From NCBI GenBank assembly GCA_013398955.1, contig VWPU01004196.1, positions 1-64,000 on the forward strand: 64,000 bases of DNA. The letters are read 5' to 3'. The position numbers and the translations under genes were made by a program. Below, one piece after another: positions 12,301-23,138 of this stretch (position 1 is the stretch's first letter; each line of letters begins with the position of its first letter). The notes beneath the pieces are model-generated. The model was not told the origin of the DNA. It was given only the letters and a program-made list of their open reading frames with translations, and searched no databases. The stretch comes from Callaeas wilsoni. Its lineage: Eukaryota > Chordata > Aves > Passeriformes > Callaeidae.

Positions 12301-15300
12301 GGTAGGAGGGGGACAATGTCCAAGGCAAGGAAATTAGTAATTACAGAAATTGTGACTTTGACAAAATAAACTATTCCTAGAATTTTTAGTATTTCTTACA
12401 GAAATTATAGGGAATGTCTCCTTCATCTTGAGCACAAAAGCCAAATAATGTGGAATTGTGGTCTCGCCAAGAGCTGGGATGTTTAAATTCAAAATTACAC
12501 AAAAAGTATTCTTGTACAGGCTGTATCATCACTTATTCCAGGGAAATTACAGACCCTCTTGGATTGCATCCTTTCCATTCCCTGGTCAGTGAGGAAGATG
12601 GCTGGTGCAACACTTGGAGAGTGTTTCCTTTTATGGCTGGGATATTTGCTCACCTTTGGGCTACTCAGAGATGTCTTCCTTTTGCCTGTGCAAAGGAACT
12701 GTGCAACCTATTTACAAAACAGATTAATACGAAAAACTGTATTAAAGAGATTAAACGGCAGGAAAAATAATAAAACAAGAAAATGAAATCTTCTCCCTTG
12801 AAAGCGTACTCTTAGAAGGCTGAGAGGTGCACTTTGTTACTGAAGTAACATCCCTGAATTGTTTCAGTGCTGAAGATCTTTTCAGCTGATTTTACAAGAG
12901 CTCCTGCTAGAGCTCGATGATGCTACTTCTGCTGCAATGCCACAGCAGTTTCATGGAGATGGTACAAATTGATGCATTATTTCTAAGAACCCTTCCTTGT
13001 CCTCTGGGGTTTCTCTGGGCATTGTGACCCATGATTGCTACCAGGAAACTGGATCCAACCCAAATATTTAAATCTAGACGTGACTTCAATCATCTACTGA
13101 GTTTTGTCTGTCCAATAATCAGTAACTACTTGTACGTTTGATATTGTAATTTACAGTTCTGTAACCACTCCCTTTTCTGGCTGCAGTATTATATTTGAGC
13201 TCTGAAAGGGGTTATTCCAATCCCAGAAGTGAATTAATCCCTTCCACAAGACTTAGCCTCTTAAAATAATTATTGGGAAAAATGAAAGTGTAATCATTAG
13301 TCCAATAATGGCTCTAGTGGAAGGAAACCTAAATTAAGTCATTTTGGATCTCTGAAACAATAAATTAGGCAAATTAGAGACCTGATTTTTCTTTAAAAAC
13401 CTAAATCTATAGTAGTACTAAAGGAGGGCAGTGCTGGATGTGAGAGGAAAATAACTATCAGTTGTGAAATATCTTTGGACTGTTTAGCAACATTACCATT
13501 CACAGCCACGGAATACATTACATTTTATTGTAAACTTTGTTCCTTAGAGAAGTATAAATCTTGAAAGTGTGTCAATACTTGGCAAAGTAAGCAGTCTCTG
13601 GAGGCAAAAAATGTTTAAGACCATCTATCAAGTATAAGAAGTTGATAGCAATTAAAATCAGAGCTGTTTATGTATAAACATAAATTGCAGAGGTAGCTTA
13701 AAATTGGCTAGTAAAAATCTTGGCTGGGTGGAAATTCCAGTAGCAAAAGACTGCAAAAAGCAACATCTGAATTTTAAGAACTGGTTTTGTAGCATACACT
13801 TTTTCTTTAGCAACAGTATTTTCTATGAAATTTTATTACATTGAGGAAAATTTATCTATTTATTTATTTTCACATCCAAGTATTCTTTAAAAAACACCAC
13901 AAACAACAAAATCCAAAAACCACTGAAAAATGGGTAAAAAGAAGAAAGCTTAGATAAATATTACTTATATTAGATAAGCACTAAACCAGGTTATATTTCA
14001 ATGCTTGCTTTTACCCCAAAGACATACAGAGAAGGATGGGGAATGATTTAATGTTAATTTCTATAATAATAATAATGGTGATTTTAAAAATTATTGTTCA
14101 TTTAAAGGGAATTATTAATTGTGTCTCGTTAACGTGTGAGGTTCTCAGGAAATAGACCATTGTGGGCAGTCTGCACAATTTTATTGCTTTTCACAACAGT
14201 TCCAACACTAAAATCTTCAGTGGAATGAGAGCCCACAGAAAGAGTATTGGGAGGGTCTTCCTCTCCTGAAGAGGAAAGGGACTAACGTGTGTAACCCAGC
14301 CACTGGGTACCCAGCTGCTGGTTTGAAAGCAATGGCTTGGTCTTGTTCCAGGTTTGTGGTCCAGTGGTCAGTCCTGGATCACTGTGCCCTGGTCAATCCT
14401 TGAGGAGATGCAAGGAGCACAGCCAGAGCGCTGGTTAATGCAGTGCTGGAGGGGATTTGTTGGGCTGTAGGCAGACCCTATCTCTTCTACAAAGCCTTCC
14501 ATGACTTTGGGGGTGGTAAATAAATTCAGAGAGGCTGTTCCCTGCCTTAAAACATGGGTAGGTGTGAAGAAGACACCAATTTCAAATGTGACAGTCCTGA
14601 GGAAGCTTGAAGAGCAGGGGTGCCGTGCCCACAGTGGCCTCCCAGCCCATGCCATGGACACGGGGAAACTTGCTGGCAGCAGGAACAGTGCCAGGCTGCT
14701 GGGTGGAAGGGAGAGACCGTGGATACAAAAAGTGGGATTGAATGCTGTTAAACAGAGCATAATGTACAATGTTTATTTGAAATTAATGAGGCTTGCATGT
14801 CTTCAAAATGCATTTTAATATTTAAACTGCTGCAAAAGTAAATTATTAAAACAGAGTGTCCGTGAATTATCACCCTTCATCTCCCAAGTTGCAGTGCTAG
14901 AAAATGAGAGACAAAGAGTGCCTAGGTCAGTGAGGTAAAGGAAAGGCTGTCCCCTTCTCATGCTGAATGTCTTCCACTGTAAGAGTACATCTTTTCATTT
15001 CTGTTCAGCTGTGGGAAAGCTGTCTCAAGAAGGAAGTCTTAAAATGGGACCCAAATCAGGACCTAGTATATAATTGAGAGATTTCGGTGTTCCAGACACC
15101 AATATCCACCACTGAGGGAACAGAACAAATCCACCCACATAAGTGGATTAATTCTGGCCTTAGACAGAGAAGAAACAGCCATGTCAGGACCTTTCTCTCG
15201 TCTTCCTTACTTCCAGAGGAAGATCAGTCCAGCAACTATTTCTACATCTCCTCCTGAATAGCGCAAGAGAAGAGGGTTTTGATAAGTGCTCCCAGCTTTC

Positions 15301-17479
15301 TAGAGGAAAAGAGAGTCTGAGCTTCCTCCCAGATTTGCAGGGCTCCTGCTGTATGCACACTGTGAAAAAAACCGTAACACAAGTGAGATGGTGAGACAGC
15401 ATTTAGTTGCAGATAGCTGCTAGACCTTGGATCTCTCCCCTCCTTTGTTGGAAGAATCCTTGGACAAGGATCTAGTCTTCTTTCTTTTTCTTGCAAGAGC
15501 AGGGCTACACAAGGAGAAAAGGGAAGCCTTAGAAAATAACAAAAATATTTTGGTATTTTTAAATGTAGGCTTTGTTTTATAGCCTCTCCACCAAGAATTT
15601 GTGAGAATTTCATAGAACAAGACGTGAACAGATCAATAGAGGAAACAGCAACTGAACCACAATGCAGGCATTTAATGTCTCCTTGTGCATTAAATTACCC
15701 AATTAATGTTTCCTGTTGCCTTAGCCTGTTCTAATAAGGCTTGACTGTCGCTTATCAGCCCCTAATCTTCTAAATGATGAGCAAGAACTGCAGCTGGATT
15801 TACAAGAGCCTTTGGGGCACAATACCAAACTCCCAGAGTGCCAAAGATCCATCCTTGGAATTATGCTTATTAGAATTTCTCATTCATTATCATTTACTTC
15901 ACACAGATATCCACTAATAAGATCAGATTGACTTTATTACTTATTATTTATTAAGTACTATTAAAATAGATACACTGGACAACCAATTTCTGTGTATAAA
16001 TAATTCCTCAAAAAATAAGATTTTTGGTGCATTAAAATGTCATTTCAGATACCAATACTACTTTGAGTTAACCGAGTTTGCCCGCTATGTGGGCTTATTT
16101 TTGCTGAAAGGCTAATCTATAGTTTAGAATGTTTTGGGGTAAGAAAAATTTTTCCAGAGTAACTGAAACTATTTTTTTTGGGCTGTGTCCATGACTTAGC
16201 TAATCAGAATAAAGATGTTGGGAAAGAGTTGTAGGTAATGAGTAACTAACAGGGATAAATGATTTTTAATAGACAATGGCAGTGTCTTCAGAATGATAAA
16301 TACTTTCCTGTTGTATTATAAAAAATAAATAAATCTATTTTACTAAGAGACCCTTCTTATGAACTATGAGGCCAGCTGGGGGGAGGCATAGATTCATTTA
16401 GATAAAACGCTGTTAAATTGCCTGCATAGTGTCCTGTCAGACAACTATTGATCTCATCCCATGGGAGAAATTGATTTCTGTGCAGAAAGCTGTGTGCTCT
16501 CTGCAGTGTCTTGCTCCAGCACTGTTGCTCTGGTAATCACACACTGCTGCCTCTTTTCCTTTCTCTCTCTTTGCGTCTATTTGTTGTGCAAAGATTGATT
16601 GAGAGACTTGAGGGATTAAAATTGCCATATTTGTTGTTATTTGACCTTTCCAATTATATTCTGTTAAATATGTAAATAGTTCATTTGTAGTTCTATACAT
16701 ATGAATTTGCTGAAGCAGTCTGCGAGGAAGGCTTCCAGGGGGATGCTTGTACCTTTGTTCTCCTGTAGACCTGTTACAGCTGACTCAGTGGAGGGATTTC
16801 AAATGCAGCAGAGAATTCTCCCTGCTTTGGCAAAGCTATCTAGGCTAGTTCTCAACATGAGATCTAAAGATGGGAAAATAATTCAAACTTTTAACACCAG
16901 AATTATGTTAAAGCTGAAAAGTGAAGTGATAAGTGATTAAGGATCCTTTCTTTGGTTTCCTTCTTTTAGGTATAAGTACCCTTTGTTAGCTTTCATTAAT
17001 GTGAGTCATTTTTTAACAAGACAAAAATACCTGAGGTCAAGTAATGACAACATTAAAGTTGAAACTCACTTTTAAATCTCCCTCCCTTGAATAAGAATGA
17101 GAAACAAGGTCTTTAATTGCCATGAAATGGTCACACATTGTTTCTTGGATAATACAATTTCAGTTTGTCTGATGAGTTATGTATGTACTTGACTTTTTCT
17201 ACTTTTTCTTGTCATTCTTACATTGGTTTCATTCTTATGACTCATTTATCATCATCAGTGCTAAGCAGGTGTTTGAATGTCAGCTTGTGGGGATCAAGGC
17301 CCCTGCTGTTCTCTGGGAACATAACTTGGCATTTGCATATGGGGAAAAACTTTGGAATGGGAAAAAGTTAGGGCAGACCTTCTTGCTTCAAATCATGCCA
17401 GTGGTAAGGGCACAGAGGGGAATAAAGATCTGTTGGTAGATCACAGCTGTATTTTAGTAGTTCCAGGCTGCTGCATTAG
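9331..17479. other. Gene-poor intergenic DNA
   Basis: No exon, RNA gene or mobile element could be supported in these 8 kb. There is a short TTTA tract at about 13852-13871 and several AT-rich stretches (11.6-12.3, 13.8-14.1 and 15.9-16.4 kb). The 86-residue hydrophobic frame at 12036-12296 is what TTT/CTT/ATT-rich DNA produces by chance. Confidence 0.4.
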
Positions 17480-17668
17480 GCCTAGGAAGGAAAGTGTAGG
17501 ATGGATCCTCCTGGAAGATTTTCAAAATCTGACTGGACAAAGTCCTAAGCAAAAAAGTATAACATTAAGGTTAACCCTTCTTTAGCAGAAGTTTAGATTG
17601 GAGAACTGCCCTCATTCTCCTCACATCAAGGTCTCTTTGAAATTAAATCTTTCTATGATTTTATGAAT
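17480..17668 (+). mobile_element. CR1 LINE 3' fragment, degraded
   Basis: The blocks 'ttttcaaaatctgactggacaaag', 'cagaagtttagattggagaactgccctcat' and 'ttctatgattttatg' follow the order of a CR1 3' end. The copy is old and interrupted. Confidence 0.65.
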
Positions 17669-19731
17669 TCAAGTCCTGGTTACATTTAAGCATTTGTCCA
17701 AGATAGCTCCTTGCTAGGACATTAGCTCTAGCCAATGAAATGAAGCACTTGTTTTTCAATTGCCTTTTAATGCTTTAGATAGCACAGCAAGTGAAGACAC
17801 ATTTCTTCTCCTCTTCATTTTGCCACTCCTCAGATAATTCAACTTTGCTTCAACCGGAGGCAAACATTAACTTCTTGTGTGCATTCTGGAAGGTGCCTAG
17901 GCAGCAGGGAGAAGACCATATCTGACAGCATAAGGTGCATGGGAGCAAACACATTTCCCAGCTGTGGAGAAATGCAGCTGGGATGGGAATGCTCAAGCAG
18001 GGTGACAGGAGTCATTGGAGAAGATCACTGACTGCAGCTCCCCAAATCCAGCACCCCTTAACTTCTGGCCTGGAGGTGTGAGATTCTCTCCCTCCATCTT
18101 GGAGTGGAGAAAGGGAAGAAGCAGCTGTGCTGTGTGGTTTTGTTAGAAATACAGAGGGAGGGAGGATGAGGAGCCAGGAAGACAGAAGGAAGATGAAAGT
18201 GTGGGTAGTATGTATGTGGGAATTTGCATAGGGAATGCATAATATTATGTGTATTTGGGGAAACATCATGGTATGACCACATATGAAGGAAAGGATTCAG
18301 GTGTGGGGAACAGCAAAAAGCCCCAGCAGTGAGACCAGTATCAGAGAAAATGGGCTCTCTTCCTTACCTGTTCACATGTATCATAGATTTACAGGGGAAG
18401 TTTCAGTCTAACAGGGACAAAGCTGACACCTTCCTGCAAGCAGAGACTAGAAATTATTGTGAAAGGGACCTTAGAAACTCTAGGGGCATACAAGAATCAG
18501 TCCTGGGAACTGTTTTTGTTTGCTTATGTGTCTCCTTTATTAAGTAGAATTTAATTTGAAAGTCTAGTAGAAGTACATCTAGAAGGAACTGCTGGATGCC
18601 CCTTATTGAGAGTTTCTATGCTTCTCTCTCACAACAGGGTGACTTTTGCACTGTAATTACTTTTTGTAAAATAAACAAAGCAAGCTACTTGCAGTTGAAG
18701 AATCTAGTTTTGCTAAACCCAGGATTTTCCTAAGACAGCCTTGCAGTCCAAAGTACCTTAGCTTGCATTGGCTTGTGTTTGTATGTACTTCAGAGAATAT
18801 TTAATCAAGGAAAGAACCGCCTCTCATCTCTGTCCTCATTAATTTAATCCAAGAATCCATCATTTTAACAGAAACTTTATTTGTGCACGTAGAAGGCTTT
18901 GCCTTTCACAACAGGGAGATCAAAGAAGCAGAGAAATTGTCAAAACCAATGTTGAAGGATGAACTGCTTGCAGAGCTTATTTCCAGACCAATGTTTTAAT
19001 TCTGTTCAGCGTCTTCCTCCTTTTCCACCCATGGCTAAGGACAAATACAGAGAAACAATTGTGAGGACAATATAAAGCAAAGTTGCAGTACAGGAAAACA
19101 TATAGACTATACAAACATTGGCTACAAACCTTCCCAAGGCAGAAATCAGAGGTCTGGGTTATTACCTGAAAGACACTTTCTGAAATTAAGAACTTCAATC
19201 CTGTCTGCAGTGTTCTTCCTAACCACATAGGATCCTACTTATAAAATTAGCATCCTTACTGATGCATTCAGGTATAGACTAGGTTTCTCATAACTTGGTT
19301 TGTTTTATCTAGGTATGGGTTGCATTACTGCATCACTGGCAAAGTGATGAGGGACATTTCTGTTGTTCTCTGCTTTGAGCTGGTAAGTGCAGTCCGATTC
19401 CTGTGGTTTTGACCCAATGAATTTCCCCTAAAGGAAAGAAAGCTAAGCTATTCTAAAAGGCCACAAGAAGTAGACTAATGATTCCTGTCTGTCAGTCTCA
19501 TAACGCCATTCTTATGTTTCACTGTTTTTTCCCACTACACCTGCTTTGTATGTTCGCGTGCAGAGCTCTTGGTTTGATCCTGAATTTGTGATTGAAAAAG
19601 AATTATTGAACTTCCACTGTGGTGCTGATGAAAGCATAATCTAAAAGTCCATTGGGCTTTTTTTTTTCTGTCACTGTGTTTCAGATTTCTGTCTCTGCTG
19701 TCCACTCATATCTTTGCAATTCTGTGGCATA
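17669..19731. other. Intergenic DNA, nothing recognised
   Basis: No supported exon or repeat was found. The minus-strand frame at 18977-19228 has no family signature. This segment lies 3' of the interferon-inducible-type gene and was searched for a further downstream exon of it. None with the GGGVP-type motif was seen. Confidence 0.35.
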
Positions 19732-19737
19732 TTTATT
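19732..19737 (-). terminator. Candidate poly(A) signal of the ISG12-like gene
   Basis: TTTATT on the plus strand reads AATAAA on the minus strand. It lies about 190 bases past the TGA that would end translation if exon 2 is the last exon. This suits a short 3' UTR, but no transcript evidence is available. Confidence 0.4.
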
Positions 19738-19925
19738 TCCACTAATTCCCCAGTTTCCTCTTCCCACCAATTTTAAAGAAACAATCAGTAGAAATATTGC
19801 TTCAAGTACAAAGCAGCCACTTCTGTTACTTGCATCCCTTCATCTAGTACATGTACAGTAAATGAGCTGAAATATTGCTGACTGCTCAGAAGTCATTTGT
19901 TAATTCATCTTTATCGGGAGGACTC

Positions 19926-22900
19926 TCACTTACAGATGGACTGGACAGTGGAAGTTGTGCCACCTCTGGGAACTCCACCTCCGTGAGATGTGGCCTCCTT
20001 GGACATCGTGTTGGCAGCCTTGGATCCACCAGAGATCCCACTGGTGGTATAACCTGATGAATGGGTTGTGCCTCTGGCACCTAGAACAGTTACAAAGGAT
20101 ATGTTACTGACAAAGAAAGGAAGGAACCTTACAGGACAATTATAAACTACCGTGTTTTAAAAAATTCAAGGCTAGCAAATGTATTAAAAGACAAGGTGAT
20201 GGCTGATTACTTAACTTGTTCTGTGAGTGTACTGCTTTTTTAGCTGCCACCTTGGGGAAAGGATATTATCAGTGCTGTTGTGGATGTTCCCAGAACACAA
20301 AGAAAATCTATGGCTCTTGCACAGACTGTTTCAGATACATCTGGACCTCCAAAATAGTTTCAGCTCAATTTGCCTCTGCTAAAATTGCACTTTTCTGTGA
20401 AGCTGCCTGAGGACTGTGGAACAAACTTCTATAGAAACTAGGAATTGTTGCACTTTCTGTTCCAGATGATGAACATGTTCCTTTCACTTCGCTTTGCCTC
20501 ACATAAACCTGTAACAGATAGCTGTAAAATTCAACTATCACAAGTTGTGGTAGCCAGTGGCCAATTTATATGTATATTTTTGTGTAAGTCTAAATAAGTC
20601 CCAAGCAAAACATTCCATTACAAACTCTTCTTCTCCTGGGAGAGGAGTAAAGTATTAGTGATGACAAATGTTAGTGATAATGCTTAAAGCATTCCTGGAG
20701 GATGCTCAAATATTTTGGTGATGAGCTTGTTATAACATCTTCTGTAAAGTGATACTGAACAATACTCATGCCCCACCGCAGAATCAGCCGCTCCTTCGAG
20801 CATGTTTGTTCTGGGGGGAGGAAGGGTTACAGTCTGAATGAAAAGGTTAAGAAGATGTGTTTGGAGAGATTTCAGTGAGCACCTGCGGAAATGAAATCAG
20901 GCCCTTTTAGCTCTCAATCAGGCAAAGAATGTGTGGCAAGCTCTCCTGCTGCAGGGAGCCAAAGCTCACACCTGTCTTGGCAATGTTACAGAGCTAACAT
21001 TTTCCACATGGATAAAAACTCTTTTGGAGTATCTCCTGTCGGCATGGCTAAGGTTTCCTTGAGTCATGCAGACTTCACCAAAATGGTGGTTTTCATAAAA
21101 GTCCATTGTTAACACAGACCTTGCAAGAATAAAACTAGGTGTAGTTAAATGCTTATTTTTCTTCTGTTTGTTATAAAAATTCTCAGCACACAGAGGGATA
21201 GAAATCTTCAGTCTTTTAGTTTAGAAGTGACAGCTTCACGCTCTCTGTAGGGCATCTCCACTGAAGAGTTTGCCACTGGTTATGAGTGTGCTGAGAACTG
21301 CTGTACCACCCTGATCTGTAACAGAAGGCAGCTTGTGCAGCTGACTCTGACATATGACTAGAGTGAGCCACTGGCATCTTCGGCATACCAGGATTTCTGC
21401 TGCTAAGGCAGCGTGGTGCCTGAGAGCAGCTCTCCTCTCTGCTTTTCACTCTGTCTGTCCCCTTGCTCTCCCAACTTTCTCTCATATTCTGTCCCTTGTC
21501 TGCTACTATCCCTTAAGCTCTTTCCTACTGAATATTAGATAAACACTGTATTCAGCAACCTAAACTCACTGATCAAATCATACAAAGTGAAAATTAAAAA
21601 ATGCCTCACAGGAGTCACATGCAGTATGTCTCTGAATGACCCTTATGTCACTTAGTCCCTCACTGTCTAGAGGGCCTCACCCTATGAATAATATTGGCAG
21701 CAATGTAAATCATATCTTAAAAGAAAATCCAAATTATCTCCTTGTAATCAAGCTTAACACATTTTTTGCTATTAAAAGATGCCCTGACTCTGGAACCTGG
21801 CCAGCTCACCTGGTCAACCACCCATTTTATGGCTGGAGAAGTCACATTCAGCTTCAGATTTCCACCTGCTGATTATGGAAGTAGTAGACCAGTGGTAGAC
21901 TAATATGGCAGAGATGCCCACCTATAATCAGCCTGCTGGCTGGCATGCTTTTGACACATGGGACACATGGATCCGAGACTCCGAAGGCAGGAGAGGTTTT
22001 GAAGCCTCTGTCTAAGGTCAGAGAGCTAATTACTGTGCTGTGTACAGCAGGATTGCATGGAGCACTCTGTTCTGTGGAGTCATGCCTGTTCAGAGGATGC
22101 CTGCTGAATCAGGTCACACAGGCAGGTCTGGCAGGGAGAATACCTTGTGCACAGATCCCACAGGATCTGGGGTTAAACAAGTGCCAAGCTGGTAAGAGTC
22201 ATCTGGTCAAGGACTGCTCCATGCAAGCAGCAGAACAGCAAACACCTGCAGGGTTAGCTCATGTGAAAGGCAGCTATGCTTTATTTTAGTAATTAGATAG
22301 GGGTTGTCAGAGATGTGTATACATTCCCTTCATGAACTCATCTCTTAGACTGCAACTAATTTCTCTCCTTTACAGAGTTTGCATAAAGCTTTATGCAGAG
22401 TTCTCCCTGTATGGATGTGTGTGAGTAAAGAGCAAGGGAAATCTGATAATTTATATGAAATGTAGGTACACAGATCATGTTCTTGCATAAGTTCATCATT
22501 GCTTGTTGCTAGCATGACTTCATATTATTGATGATTCCTGGCAGAATGGAGAGATAGCACAAAGTTCAAAGAAACACTGTCCAAAACCTCATGAATACCA
22601 CATATGTATGTGTTCATTCATGCATAGTATGTACATACACAGAAAACACCCTCATTAATATCCCGCTCACAGCACACAGTTAAATAGAGGAATATTTTTT
22701 CTTCAGTGCAATACAGGAATGTAGGAGCGAAGAGATTATTTGGCAAGGTTATTTTCAAGGAGAAAAAGCTGTCTGATCCTCTGCACTGAACCACAAAACC
22801 ACACACAGAGTCACACAGAGAATTGCTCATACCCATTTCCTGGAGAATAGAAGTGGGGCCTCCAGAAGGCACACCTCCCCCAGAGGCTCTTGCTTCATGG

Positions 22901-22980
22901 GACATCAGTGATGAAGCAAGGGATCCTCTTGCGATCCCCGAGGAGGTGAACCCGGCGTTGTGGACGTTCTGGTCAGACAT
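19926..22980 (-). CDS. IFI27L2: ISG12/IFI27-like interferon-inducible gene with two tandem family motifs
   Basis: This is a two-exon model on the minus strand. Exon 1 is 22980-22833. It begins ATG with the residues MSDQNVHN and ends in a GTATGA donor in phase 1. Exon 2 is 20080-19934, preceded by CTGTTCTAG, and joins in the same phase. Each exon encodes one ~40-residue copy of the Ifi-6-16 (ISG12/IFI27/IFI6) motif: G[FY]T-SGI--GS-A---MS-EA---GGGVP-GG-TS--Q. I count 22 of 40 identical positions between the copies. Exon 2 ends at a GTAAGT donor. Reading through it gives two codons and TGA (19928-19926), a 100-residue protein, so either exon 2 is terminal or a short further exon was missed. Family members are small interferon-induced proteins, usually hydrophobic and mitochondrial or nuclear-membrane; here polar residues (R, H, E, K, N) replace many of the usual alanines. 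TATA and ISRE elements lie upstream. Family assignment is fairly secure. The symbol is tentative and rests on recalled synteny in chicken. Confidence 0.7.
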
Positions 22981-23033
22981 GTTGCTTTCTGCTGGTGAGA
23001 ATTCCAGTGAAGGACTCAGAGAGTGGTCAGCCC

Positions 23034-23138
23034 CTCTTTTTATACACTCTCCAGCTGAGAGTGACGAAACGAAACCGCTGCCATGATAAGGAAGAATAGA
23101 AACTGAAACTTAATCTCAGCCTGGAAATGAAACTGAAC
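23034..23138 (-). promoter_or_regulatory. TATA box plus three ISRE/IRF elements of the ISG12-like gene
   Basis: On the minus strand a TATAAA (23044-23039) lies about 60 bases before the ATG at 22980, which puts transcription start near 23010. Farther upstream are GAAACGAAAC (23066-23075, plus-strand reading), a perfect GAAACTGAAACT ISRE (23099-23110) and GGAAATGAAACTGAAC (23123-23138). Three IRF-type GAAA repeats within 75 bp of a TATA box form the classic layout of an interferon-stimulated promoter. Binding by ISGF3/IRFs is inferred from the motifs. Confidence 0.8.

Noticed and set aside
16437..19228. Search for TGFBR1 kinase or ectodomain exons, and for further ISG12 exons, in the left part of the window
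   Set aside because: No frame carries the cysteine-rich receptor or kinase motifs, and no GGGVP-type exon was seen left of 19926.
21222..21298. Possible extra phase-1 exon of the ISG12-like gene (GGTAVLSTLITSG-like) after a TTCTGTTACAG
   Set aside because: The frame would fit and ends in TGA, but the resemblance to the family motif is limited to a few residues. It would also cut out exon 2, which matches far better.
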